Assembly: GCA_033064195.1 (NCBI GenBank)
Contig: JARBJD010000002.1
Coordinates: 310,001 to 374,000 of the forward strand
Length of the DNA stretch: 64,000 bases
Source: Blattamonas nauphoetae
Taxonomy: Eukaryota; Preaxostyla; Oxymonadida
Direction of reading: 5' to 3'
Part shown: piece by piece, positions 32,201 to 45,370 of the stretch
Position numbering within the stretch: the first letter of the stretch is position 1
Layout: each line of letters starts with the position of its first letter
Notes under the pieces: model-generated
Told to the model about the DNA's origin: nothing
Databases searched by the model: none
Seen by the model: only the letters and a program-made list of their open reading frames with translations
Program-made: the position numbers and the translations under genes

Positions 32201-35200
32201 TCGCGAACCGCCACAACCATCATCGCCACTCAACCAGAACCGGCCATCATTCCCTCTTTCACTAACCACACCATACACGAACCGCAAGACGGAAACAGAC
32301 AACTTGTCTCACAAAACACAAACACAGTCGTATACAATATGTACCCAAATGAGTTCAACACTCTTGAGGCCATCCTCATCATTTTTCTATGCTCACCCTC
32401 TGCACAAACCAGAGAAAACGCAGTCCAATTAATTTATGGAATTGGGACACTACAGGGCTTGCTTGCTCGTCTCTCAGGAGAAGAGTACACACCCAGAACT
32501 TGCCACATTTTGGAGATGGAATCATCGAAAATAATTGCTTCAGCTGCACCTCTGATCGATTCTTGGAGTGTGCACCCACGTGTTGGGACTAAAGTTACAA
32601 TTCAATCGATTCTGATGGGGAATTATGAGTGTGTTGCCACGGATCCACTTGTGTCGAGCCTGACAGATTATTCGTCCATGACGAGAAATATTCCACTTCT
32701 GAATTCCGTCGAAGCTGTGACTAATGCGGTCAAGTCATCGGTTATGACAGACGAAGACGCGAGAGTCGTTGTTACAGCTCTTGCAACGATCCCAATCCAC
32801 AATGTCGTTCCTGATGTCTGCGACAACATGCTTCGTCTTCTCCAACGCTTCATTCCTCGTCTCATTAAACGACTCTTCGAGACGGGGTCAAATGGTACAG
32901 TCACAAAAGTTTATCCAGTTGAAACAGAACAAGAGAAGAACGCCGTGAAGAATTGGGCCGCCCTGACAGCCGTATACCTTACTGTCCACTCGAAAGCCGT
33001 CGGGATTGGAATTATCCCTCCAAACACACGAACACATTCAACCAATTCCCCCCCATCAATCACATCTTCTGAAGCGGTAATTTTCAACGCCATTTTCGCT
33101 GCCATTTCGGCAGACAATGATTTCCATCGGCGAGAAGGAATGCTGACATTATGTTGTCCCCACCCGTCTCTCTACCGCGCGCTTCTTCAATTCGTGGTTC
33201 ATCCACTTTTCGTTCAACAACCATCTCCTGTTCTCAACACGCCGAAACTATCAATTCTTGGAAAGTTAAGACTTCATGCTGCTGCAACTTCAGCATTCAT
33301 CTCTGTGCTCTCTTCGTTCTTCCTCCCCTGGAGACAAGACCCCAAACGCCTCCCAAACATGTTCTCCAACATGCTTCAGAAATCCACTCTTCTCAGCAAA
33401 AGCCCAACCCGCACACCCAGCACACAGTCCTTCAATTCTCGCATTTCACCTCGTCTCCAAGACGAACTCGAAAGCCAACTCTCAAAAATTGTCCTCCAAC
33501 CTGTGGTGATCTGGGATATGATTCGCACTTTCAATGTTTCACAGTTCTGGGCATGCCAGGATGATTCTTCGTTGGCAGAAAACGAAACGTCAAATGAATA
33601 CGCTCCAGCCGCTGCTGCGTATAATCTCGTCACTCGCCGAAACCAAGTTGCGTTACTTCGTTGGCTTCTGATCCACAAGTATCGAAGTGAACGGACGATG
33701 AATGAGATGGGATTAAGAAAAGATGAATATTTCACGTTATTCCCACACAATGATCGAGTCAGGATCCATCCCACCCCAAGCGAGAACCCAATGCCGGTTC
33801 AGAAGGCAGAACTTGAAAGATCGGCGATGGAGATTTTCTTTCCTCCCGTGTCAGTCCTGCCCTTCCCTTCGAGTAATGGGATCTCTCTGTCGTATTCCGC
33901 CGTCCCTGCCGTTGACAATGTCGCCTCAGATCCAAACGCTTCAACGCGGACTGACTCGCAAAGCCCCAATATTCTCACTGCCATCGCTCGGGATGTTCCT
34001 CTTGGGTTGGCGAAATACATACAATCTTACATCTGGTGTTCAGAATCATCTGATGGGGTTCCAACACAATTGGAGGAGGCACAGTTTGAAGAATCTGAAT
34101 CTGAACCAGAAGTTGTGTTCAATCCGACGAAAGGAATGACATCTGAAATAACGACTGCTGATGAGCCCATCACAACGGTCACACAATCGCCACCATCTTC
34201 CCATTCAGACCTCAACACTAACTCGCGAGCCTCGCTTGCCCATTCTCACAAAGGAAGACATGAGTCACTCACAGGACGGCAACAGATGAACGACGTGGTC
34301 ACGAAATTGTTCTCAACCCAAGTCTTCAGTTCGGACACCTCCTCTCGTTCATCTCTCACTGCAAACGTTCGCTTGAGAAGCACACTCGTCCCCCCTCTCA
34401 GTTTTGCTGAACATGACTTTCTATCCTCTTCTCACAAATTCATCCTTTTCACTCGACTGTACGCCTCATTGTCAGATCTCTTCGTTTACATAGACATCTT
34501 CTCAGCGATGAGAATTCACGATGATCGATCTGTATCGGCTCCGACAGCTACGGCATTCTCCTCACCAAACGATGCTCTCTCAGCAACGTATATCTCTCAA
34601 TTGTCTTTTCTGCATTGTCACACATTGGAAGTGATGTCGATGTTGTTGGATGGGCCGGTTTGTCATCCAGCTTTGTTCTACTCACCACCGATTCCGAGCC
34701 AGACGCGAGTGCTGGATACGGTGACAAAGGCTGCTATTCACAGTGGAGATAAGAAGGATTCAGCACAATCAGGATCAAGCGCAATTGTGGATCTCGACTA
34801 TGTTGAGAATCGAGTAAGTTTCAAGCCGTTTAATGACACTACTCCTGTAAAGTTCGATCTTCTGAACAACACTGTCTTCTCTCCTTCATCCATCCTAACG
34901 AACACTCATCCAGGCTTCTCTCAAAAACGTCCGAACAACCAAACAAATTCTGTGACGATAGTCAATCCCACGCCCGAACGGCATTCTTCCGACCTCAGAA
35001 ACATCCTTTCAGAGCAGCCAATGGACAATTTTCGGACTACCAGCATGTTCACTTACACGTCAACGAATATCCCAAATGCCGAGAGTCATTCAACCTCTCT
35101 TCAAACAACATTTCAGAGATCAGTTCGATATCAAGACGCCAAACAGATTGACAAAACTTATGAAATGTATCGCCAGATTCCAACAGCGACCGTATTTGAG

Positions 35201-38200
35201 CTGTACGAACTGAATCAAGTGACCATCACGCCACCGCCTCCGGTTGTTGTCTGGAACTCGCTGTTCTCTTCTGGCTTGTCACAAATCAAACAAGATTGGA
35301 GCGTCTTCGTCCCGAGTGAACGAACTGCTCAAAAGTCATCAACACAGTCCGAGAGACGTCCTTTTCCTTTCCTTCCTCCAATCGCAACGCCAAGGCAAGT
35401 CACTGGGCTCAGTAAATCAATCCCTGACACAACATCTGTCAGAGCCATCCATCTCTCTCAGTCACATGGCACGTATGTTGTGCCACTTGGGACTTCAGCC
35501 CCTCTCTTCCCATCCATTGACCGAACTTCGAATGATTCGATGGTGCTCGACTCGATCACAGGACAAGCATTGACCGCTGCAACGAGTGCACTGAACGATT
35601 TGGGTGTATATTCGACAGATACTTACAAAGACAGAATGCTCAGTCCCTTTCAGTTCTCTCCCCCTCCCATCCAACCCACAGGGACGATGCAGGTTCCTAG
35701 TCCAGACAAAACGACGATGATTTCTGTCCCAAATTATTCGATAAATGACATCAGGTCTGTCGGAACTGGTCTCCACATGACCCATTTCCTGCGAGGGAAG
35801 AAAACCAAGACATTTTCAACGACATCCTTCAATCCAAATTCTCTATCGTCTGGGTTGTCGCATGGAAGCTCTGAGAGCCGTGCACCTGTGAACCTCACTG
35901 CACTCCCAGTCGTCAACACAGCAGATTCTCAGCTCACTTTGGTTCCCCCAACATCTCTCACCAACCCAGCACCTGTTTGGTACTGTTCAACTCTCCCGAA
36001 CATTTCTCCGACTCTTCCATCGTCTCTCGCTACAGATCCAGCAGATCTCGACATCCCAACACCTCATGCAACGTTCACGAGCCTTCTCCCAATCATTTTG
36101 GGATTGAGTGCAGATCCACACTTTTTTGGGTTGTCTCCTTTTTCTCAAATCACTCCCCAACGCCTACGTGCTCTCTTTGCTCCATTCCTGTTGGAACCGA
36201 TTCAATCAAACACGAATTCAGGAGGAAATCGACTTCTTTCTGTGATTTCAGAAGGGAGTGGCTCAATCGAACCAACATTGGATGAACGCCTGCTCAGAGT
36301 TTTATTATCGATGCCCAGCACTCCCGTTGGCGGAGATGGGATCATCCTCGATTGGATCAACAAAACACTCCAGGCACCCCATCCATCTGTCCGCCACCAT
36401 GGGATGAAGGGGTTGATTCGCTGTATTCGACATAACACACAATTCCTCCCAACAAGCATTGGGCAGTGTTACCGATACTTTTCAGATGAACATTTGTCCC
36501 ATGCTCATCTCACAGTTGTTGCAGACTACTTCCCAGCCAAGTCTGTCACACCTGTCTCGGCCTTACTACTCGCACTGTCATCTTTGACAAGTTTCGATCC
36601 GAGAGCAAGAGCACGAGCATCAAAGTTGTTGTATAGAAGTATTCGAGCGATTCAGATTGAATTTGAACACGACAAGAACACAGTATCTTCAGAGCAGAGA
36701 GATCAAGTTGGATTGCTGAATACGAAACCAAAAACGAGACACGGAACAAAGCACGAGCGGGTGAAGATGGCGGAAAAGATAAAAACTAATAAGCTCTCTC
36801 GATTCAGGTCCAGCTCCACTTTCCATGTCCCCCTCAGCCACGAATCCGAAGAACTCACAAGTCGAAAATCACCAAAAGAACAACAAAACAGTGAAGATGA
36901 TGAATTCTCTTCAAACAGCAAACCAGACTCAGATTTCTTCATCACAGATTCGGAGATGGATCCAATCGAAATTTTGGATGGATCAGCAAGCGAATCTTCA
37001 GATCGCGACACAAAAAACAGAAATTCCATAAACCACAGATATTTTAGGGAGACAGCTCGACAGGGCTATCATTCAGTTGTTCAATCAATCCGAACCATTC
37101 TCTTCAGATTCAGTGGCGATATACACATCACCTCAATTCCAGTGGGGAGTCGTGTCCATACAAAACAGTACATGTCTTCTGCAACCTTGGAGTCGATGGA
37201 CGAGGATGAAGGAGAGGATGGGCACACAGTCAATTCGTTGGACGAAATGGATGAGTTTGTCTGTCTGACGGACAGTAGCGATGAGACGGATGAACATGGA
37301 GATAATCTTGTTGCTTTATCTCGCTCTCAGTCGGATGACGATCACATCAGGAAAGAGTATACCCAAGCTCAATCATTCTTTTCACGATTCAACCCATCTA
37401 TCAACTCGCAGGACTCCACTACTCTCAGTTTGATCCAACAAGCCATCTCTTCTCTCATGGCGGAGAATTTCCCGCACCTCTTCCCACAAGTCTTCGCTGA
37501 ATCCATCAAGCAATTTATGACAGCCAATCGAGCCGGTCGAAAAGCGATTCTTAATGTTCTCCACGAATGGATTCATTGCATTTTTGAAGTACCGTCTCTC
37601 CGCATTCCTCACCTTCGCACCTTCTTCGAATTCACATTGGAATACGCTGCCATCTTCGCTGATGACTTCTCTCGTCTTTGGGCGAAAGCCGTTCGAGACA
37701 TTGTTGACTTCAAATTGGTTGTGTATTTCCTTCTCAATTTTGGGTCTGATTATCACAATGCTGTTGACATGGGAACGATTCCGTTCCGACTTGGGGGACG
37801 ATCATTTAGTGATTATGTCACCTCCAACTCAAAGTCGAACACACTTTTGGAGAAATTGAGTTCAATTGGAGGATCCCCACAGCTGGCGTCTTCAGTTAAC
37901 ACCAAACCGCAGGATCATCCGACAAGGAAGGGGGAGACAGAAGAAGATTTGGCTGAGGCGCATCGCTTCCATTCGTGGACACTGAACCATCAACATCTTT
38001 TCCATATTTCGTCTCCTTCAGAAATCCCTCTTTCTGTGTCAAGCACAACTCTTTTCACCAACTCAGTCGCTAAGTCGTCGTTCGATGCGGTCGTCGGACA
38101 CATCTTCACTGCCATCGCTCCTCTCCATCTCGAGTTTCTCGCAAACCTGACCACTCTCTATCTCATTCCTCGCCCTCTCAACAATCTTCACCTCCATCGC

Positions 38201-41200
38201 TTTGTCCATCATACGGATCTGAACTTATCAAGCCAAGTGTCTGTCCCATGTAACTGCCACCTGCGCCGAGATGGTCTCCCTTCGACACTCTCAATGCTCA
38301 CCAACTTTTGCACATCACCACAGATCGAGACAATATGTGGGATTCCAAATGAACTGCAAGGTGATCTTCCTGTGTTCACGGTGACTAGAAAATCTCAACC
38401 AACCAACCATCTCAACAGTTCTCCGGTTCCCACAGTCTCACCACAATCAATGTTGAATGACGAAGCACCTTCACCCTCACCAGCCCAGTTCCCAGTGTTC
38501 AGTCGGAAAAGGACACATAAACGCACAGTCTCTTCCATCGACAGTCGAACACACCTTAGCATTCATACTCGACGATTAGATAACCCACGATTATTCCCGT
38601 TCAGGAACACATCGCCGATACCACCAACACCATCGGATGTTCCTCATACGTTTGGAGAGAGTGTGTTCATCCCACTCGAAGAAAACAGTAAGACACTCGT
38701 GCAAGAACCTCCCCAAATCGTCCCAAGTGTCGTCGTGACTCAGAGGAATTCTCCGAACCCTGCGCCAAGTGAAGACGAGAAAGAATATGGAGACCTGGAT
38801 GTTGTCTGGAAGGAGCAGCCACTAGTTACCACCGCAGTTGGGCAATCGTGGCAGATCACTCTTGAACTTCTCGCCACACCGCGACTGACGACTGATCTGA
38901 AACAGTTGTGGGATTCGAACATCACACAAACTGATTGTTCACACAGACACCTCCTCGAAGTGGTTCGAACCAATTCATACGATGTCGTTGGCAAAACAGC
39001 TCCCGCCGACTCATCACCGATCACCTTTACGGATTCTTTTACCTCTCTCACTCAACCAAGGCTGTCCAAAGCGTCGTTTCGAGGATTATTTAGCCAGTTT
39101 CGGAACAGAATCCATTTTTATACATCAAATTCGAGTTCAAGTGCAGACCGAGGAAGCATGACCTTCACGCGAGCCACAACTCCAGTCCCTGAGCGGCATC
39201 TTCACGAACAAGCAACAAATCATTTTGAGATCAGCCTTCCCTTGACACCTCTTTCCAGACAAGACTCCACACCACTTTCGTTGGCATCTGTTCTAGAGGA
39301 CATGGGCGATTTATTGTCGAAAGAGACTCCTTCCGATCCCTTCTTGTCACCGTTCAGTCTCGAGAGGCAATCCGTCCCATTCCTCCGGTCTCCTTCCGGG
39401 AAAGGACCTCCAACAGATTTCCCGCTCTCAGCACTGTCACATTCATCAACAGAAACACATCTAAATCCACCCACGCAGACCTCCAAGCAGAACAATGAAC
39501 AGTTCTTCATCGAACTGAAAGAAATGGATTTATATTTCACTCTCCCATTGCTTGAAATCGCCCTTGAGTACAGCATCTCAGTTGGGTCATCTCGTGGCCA
39601 TCCATTGAAGTATGCAAAGAGGACACATCGACGAATCACGTCTTTTCTTGCCCACAAAGGAAATAATCCACAGAGCGAGCAATCAGATGCTTCGCAAAGT
39701 GACCAACGATCATTGCTCAAGCCAACCAAACACACTCGGTCCAAAACAATGGCTGTAGTTTCTCTTGTTCCTCACGAACCGCGTGTCTCACTCAGCCGGA
39801 GTCCCGCCCCGTTTCGACCTCGAGGCTCAACACGTTCCAGATCTCCATATGGTTTTGATCGAGGCCAGATGTCTCCACAACTCGGCTCTCGAAAGAGCTC
39901 AACGCATAAAAGACACTCTCGGACAGGCCAATCAATTCATCTTTCATCATCACGGCATCGGCGACGAGAAGCGTATCAGAAGCATCGCCACAGTTTGTTG
40001 GAAGAGCAGAACCGACAATTCGACATGCTTCAGGGGCGGTTGCAGCTTTTGGACACGAATGTCGGCCCAACGGTGTATCATTATACGACGCTTGTTGTGA
40101 AGGACATTTGTCGATTCGGAAGGATGCTCACATATCGAATGCCTCCACTTTGGAGCAAGATATTCACCAACCCAATTTCATCAACTGAATGTAGGACTTT
40201 TGGTGATGTTGCCTTCCCCGCTTCGACAATCCGAAGAATCAATGATCAGTCAAGTCTCCCTCCGTGCAGTCAGAACTCCCTCCAACAGCTTCGAGATTCG
40301 ATGGAGATGCATGTTTCAAACCCATATTCATCCACTTTCAACGAAGCATACATGTCTTTGATGCTTCTGTCCCTGATGACCCCTCGTAATCCGTCGGTGA
40401 TAAGCAACAAATTTGTGGCGCTAGTTCATTACTGCGTGGTTATGTTGGATGTGAAAGACAGCAGAATCACTTTTGTCCGATCGATGGTGATCCAAGTTAT
40501 TATTCAGATGATCCGACTCAATTATCCGAATTCGGCCCTCACTCCGTCAAAGCAACCCATGTACGATGTGCTCATTGCCAAACTGTTGGACGACACAGTG
40601 CCACTGTGGCCATTGGAGTTCCCACTCCCTGATTGTCCAGCTCCGTCTGAAGCTGATGTCGCTTCGTTCGTCCTGTCTGTTGTGAAGGTGATTTCAGTTA
40701 CTGAAGCCGACGAGATTCTGACAAGACACATATGGGCATCGTACGCACTCTCCCATTCGCTGACAGAGAGATATGTTCAACGAGCCGCTCGTTCCCATCA
40801 CATTTTCCGCGCACTTTGTGTCACAGCCAGCCTGGACGATTGCCAGTCTCTATTCATTGAAATTCTCCGCTGTCTGTCATTCCCAACATTTGAAAATCTT
40901 GCTCTTGTCACGGAGTGTTTGGTGTCACTTGAAACACTCATTCATTTAATGGATCCGACACTTCTGTCAACAGCAAAGGACTTGTTTTGGCATCTCGCAG
41001 CCCTTCTCCAATCCAATTTTGTGTCGATATTTTTCTGGACTTGTCGATGTCTACAGGCATTCTTCAAACGAACTCTGTCGAGCTTTTCTGACCCAACAAT
41101 GGTTCAGTTCTTCAGCGAAGAAATCAGCGAGCCAGGAACATGGGGTGTCCAGTTTGAGGGTCTTCTCCCACTCCTTCTCAAAGGTCTCTTCAACTCGGCA

Positions 41201-43702
41201 ACAGAACACATATCGTACTCACTCATCGTTCAACTCCTGCCAATTATCGAACTTCCGCTCTTTGCGACGGCGACTTCTCCTCGTCGTCTGATCGTTGCTG
41301 TCTTCCTTCCTCTCTTAGCGTCTTGTCTCAGAAATCTTACAAGAGAGAAGTTATCTCAAACGGTCCTCAACTCCATACCTTCCTGTGAACAACCAATCAA
41401 CTTTGCCAACAAGGAACAACCAGCACCACTCCAAGGGACATCTCGAGATCTATTCTTTGAAGATGAAGTGCCTGTTAATCCAAACCACTCCATCCAAACA
41501 TTTTCTCTTCCCTCCGAACTCTTGGACGATCAGGATGAAGACGATGCAAAACCAGCCTCGCCTCGAATGTATCATGTCGAGACCATGTCAAAACGAAATC
41601 TCGACCACAATGCAGATCTTCCGCTTCTCGACACGGCTGTTATTGATTCTGCTCGCTGCAGTGTAGTCTCTTTCTCGAACTATAAGTCCCCTCTCAATCT
41701 TCTCGAAGTTCAGTTCGCATCAAATTTTGTCGTTCAACAACAAAGATTGAGAGAGTTGCTGACTGATTCATGGCTGACCTCAAGTACAGTCGATGCTGCT
41801 CCTCCGCCACAAAACCACATCGACCAAGGATTCCACCCTCGTCTTGTCGAGGTTGTTCGACTGATGAATCCTCACTCTGATGAAGAGTTCACCCCTTCAT
41901 TCATCTCTGGTCCAAAACAAGCAGATCGCATCGATCCAGATTCTGTCCCACCAACATCTTTCCAATCTGGCCACAGCTTTCGAGACCATCCTCCAAATCC
42001 GGTCGCCTATCCACATATCACTTCTGTTACATCTCAGCCAATGGTTGGAGGGATGCCACAAGCACCCGCGTCATGTTATGAGTCCTATCGCCCACTGATC
42101 ACCCCTCCTCCTCTCCCGTGCAGTGCTGCATTTGAAGAGGCGAGCTATTTTGCGGCTAAACTCGCTGTTTCGTGCCTCAAGTCGGATCTCGCTGGCATTT
42201 CTCGAATCCTTTTCAAATATTCGCTTGGGCTGTATGAACATGAGACCCAGTTTTTGGAAGAAGCGGTTTCCGTTCTTGCAGGAACACTTGTCCCTCCATT
42301 CGACAAAGTTATCTTTGAGATCTGGCTGGATCTGTTGAAGAGACCAGATTCTGCTCATCATGCATCCATTCTCCAGGTGCTCAAATTTGTGTTTGTGTTC
42401 ATCGAAGTGCCATCTCAACATTCTGCCATTCGGAGACCAATCGCGCTGGAATTGATATCAGAGGCATGCAAACACATGAACACGATCAACTCTGTTTATG
42501 CTTTTCAACTTTTGGATGTTGTGTTCCATCGAACTCTTCGACTTGATCCCAACGGACTTCTGACAGAACGCAAGGCAGCAAAAAATGTGGAAAAGAAGAG
42601 AGACACGGGAAAGGATCCATTTAAACTCAAACTGCCGTCGTCTGGATTGGACAACATTGACATTGCGGCGGTGATTGAAAAAGCGGCGAAGGACGACCTC
42701 TTCAACGACACCGCACATGTCATGGAAATGAACCCAGCGAAACTGACATCTTCGTCGTCACCACCTGAGCAAGTCAACGAGAAATCACATATGGACAAAA
42801 TTGTAGAACAGACCAGATGCTTCTGTCAGTCACTTGTTCCACCCCCAATCGAGGTTGCTCCGCTCGGTCTCCTCCCATCAATCGCAATGAGCGGATTGTT
42901 TGAAGAGGAACAAGTTGCTCTCTCTGCTGCTCTTCCTCCTCCAGAGCATTTCTCGCAATATGGAAATGAATACACTGCCACACATCCGATTAATATCAAC
43001 GATTCAGAAGACCCTTCTCATTTGATGTTCTCACTCGCTGACAAATGCATGCTACTTACATCTCCGCTCCCCGAAGCTATTCGGAAGCGAATGCAAGACG
43101 AATCTAAACGATTTGAACGAAAAGTCAACAAACGAGGCTTCGACAAACATGACACTGGTTCGAAGGAACTCCAACGAAGGACGAGAGACGCAAGAATTGC
43201 TGCCAATAGCCTTGCGATGCTCACTGGAAACCTCCCCCAAAATCCCATCACTCCGTACACATTGACATATCTCCGCTCTCTCTGGACTTGGCATCCATCA
43301 GCCCCATCCTTCTCAAATGATGACAATGCATCGGTTTACTCTTTCCACTCCTTCTCCCCCGACTTCTCCGTCCAACAGGCCACCTTCTTCAGTCTGCCAA
43401 TTGTGACGGAGTCAGGGTGTGGAAAGATTCGTCATTCATTCAACGACACCCCCACATTTGGGCCGCCTTCCCTCCACTCTGTGAATCCCTACTTCTCTCT
43501 CCCTTCTGTAATTCGGAGCCTGTCGTATAAACTGGGGAGAAGTATTCTTCGTGAGAAGGAGTCATCATCAGTGAATACATCAGTATTGATACAACATCTT
43601 TCTTCGACACGACCTATTCAGTCTCCGGCGTTGTCTCCCATTACTTCGCATCATAGTCATTTCTTAACAAGAGCGTCTCCTCTTCTTACTTCGATGGTGT
43701 AA
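29248..43702 (+). CDS. FRY: Giant Furry/MOR2-PAG1/Tao3-family protein
   Basis: Furry-family scaffold that acts with NDR/LATS kinases in cell polarity and morphogenesis. It is about 4,700-4,800 residues, longer than most relatives. The last exon (from about 29833) is open for nearly 13.9 kb to TAA at 43700. Upstream exons are small: from ATG 29248 (MTTNQRVLSNQLKSLEHVAL), through pieces joined by short introns, including IAGRYMQIITLEALLRVSNQ and IGPQLWVTLRRTLNHIADLN; a 31-nt GT-AG intron near 29802-29832 gives SKASKIPDAFFSKLHPFI. The N-terminal MOR2-PAG1 domain is recognisable (IISMHYFDPIETIGQIDAFL; TIFECPS-like segments replaced). Typical middle and C-terminal helical-repeat blocks follow, e.g. 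DDFSRLWAKAVRDIVDFKLV and KLAVSCLKSDLAGISRILFK, separated by long Ser/Pro/Gln-rich insertions. Exact joins of the first three exons are provisional. Confidence 0.8.
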
Positions 43703-43844
43703 GAATTATGTTTTCTGTCTTTTTTTCCAGAAATGTGTATCAGATCTGTTTTGTTTTGTTTTTTCTTGGAAGATTTCAGCGTTAATTTCTCGTCCTGATA
43801 GATTCAAGTATCATCTTTTTTCGAGAATGGTTTGATCCACCGAA

Positions 43845-45186
43845 ATGTGGAGCACCACTTTTAAACGTCTTAGACCGTATTACCTGCATGATTGCTACAA
43901 CCTGATCATTGCATTTGGTCAAAAAAGCGATTTTTCATATCATAGCTTTCTGAGTGTCTGGGGAGAAATGAAGTTCAGTCTCATTCACGAAGTTCGCCCT
44001 GAAGATGTTGAAGATGATGATTTCCTCCAAGAATTGTATCGGATCTTCTTGGGTATACCATTTTTTCACTTCTCATTCACCACAAAAATTTCTCTCGCCA
44101 ACAATTAATTCTTTTCTTTCGTTCGTAGACTTTCTCGGAATTCAAGATCAACCACCCTATGTCAGAGTAGGTGCAATTTTTGGACTGTATACTCTCTACT
44201 ACACCCATTCTGGAGAGAAAATCCCAATTAAAGTTGACGATAGTTTGTCCAGACAGAAATATTCTTCAAGCTTTCTCTCGTTCATTATCGTTTCAAATGC
44301 CCTCTATTTCTCATCCGTCAACATTTCTATACTCTTTATCACTTTAGCTGCTATGCGTGAGCTCCTCCGTGTCCAACAAGAAGTCACCACTCTCAACGCG
44401 TCAGACGCCTTTTTTGCCCTCCGACACCTTCGTGTCGTTGATAAAGCCTTCACATACACTGCAGTGATGGAGACAATTGGACCACCTTTCACTCTCCCTG
44501 AAGAAGACGCGATTATTGCCGTCCCTGCTGACTGGCACACTCGCAACGGAATCCAACGAACTGTGGATATCTATCAAATGCAACAAATGCAAATGAGATA
44601 CGAACGAGCAAAGGCAGATGCTATTTCCGATAGTCAGCGTGCTGGTGTACGCACCGATAGTTTGAAAATGGAAGACGAACAGAACAACGTTTTCCAACAA
44701 GCCTACGCTGAAATGCTCAAACATCAGACCACCGTTCAAAACAAACTCCTCGAAGGATTTTCCGATCTCAACCAGCTTGAGGAAAGACGCCAGGAAATGC
44801 GTCGAAATGCAAAGGCGCAAATCAAGCGAGATATTCCAAGTCGAATGGACGACTCAGATCCCAACATGGAGCCTATGGACGATAATGATGATGATGATAT
44901 AATTCGTCGTCGGGGAGGGTCTGATGGGATGGAGGAAGATGGAGGGCGAAGATCCAATCATGTTCCTCAGAAGAGAGGGAGAAAGTCGATGTATATCGTG
45001 GACCAAGAGCAGCCAGCTCCAGTCAATCCGAACGATGTTCAATACCAAATGCAATTATATCAACAACTCGCGGCGATGACTCCCGAACAATGGGCTTATC
45101 TCGAACAACAGGATCCAAATTCGTATCAACAGTATAGAGCATACTACCAGCAATACGCACAGCATGCTGAGCAGCAGATGCAATAA
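43845..45186 (+). CDS. SNAPC1: SNAPC1 (SNAP43)-like subunit of the snRNA-activating protein complex
   Basis: SNAPc binds the proximal element of snRNA gene promoters for RNA polymerases II and III. SFLSVWGEMKFSLIHEV matches the family's (F)xELWRxMKFxxI block. After an 80-nt-class intron, DFLGIQDQPPYVRVGAIFGL and YTLYYTHSGEKIPIKVDD match the IRVGALYLLYxLYxTQ core. After a second intron (about 44241-44348), MRELLRVQQEVTTLNASDAF, FALRHLRVVDKAFTYTAV match the (L)xFQxxL...DAxYIFxKLRxxxAFxFTA block. The joins are GT-AG with phase 1 on both sides. The C-terminal half is charged, with an acidic run (DDNDDDDII) and a Gln/Tyr-rich end (QQYRAYYQQYAQHAEQQMQ), not conserved in the family. The ATG at 43845 is the first that keeps frame. 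Confidence 0.82.
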
Positions 45187-45370
45187 TGTTGATTTGAGAA
45201 TGATTATTCTCTTTGCAACACATGATTTAATTTATTAATGGTTTCAGAATCATCACAGAGTTAAGTTGGGGGTTCAACTCCTAAACCGGTGTCAGTTTGT
45301 TGGATTCAATCCTTATTGACACTTCTTTTTGTGAGTTCACTGTGATGGCCCATTGCACCAGTAGACTTGA

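Noticed and set aside
45265-45310. GGGTTCAACTCC-like tRNA T-loop resemblance
   Set aside because: No matching acceptor stem, D-arm or anticodon arm could be found around it.
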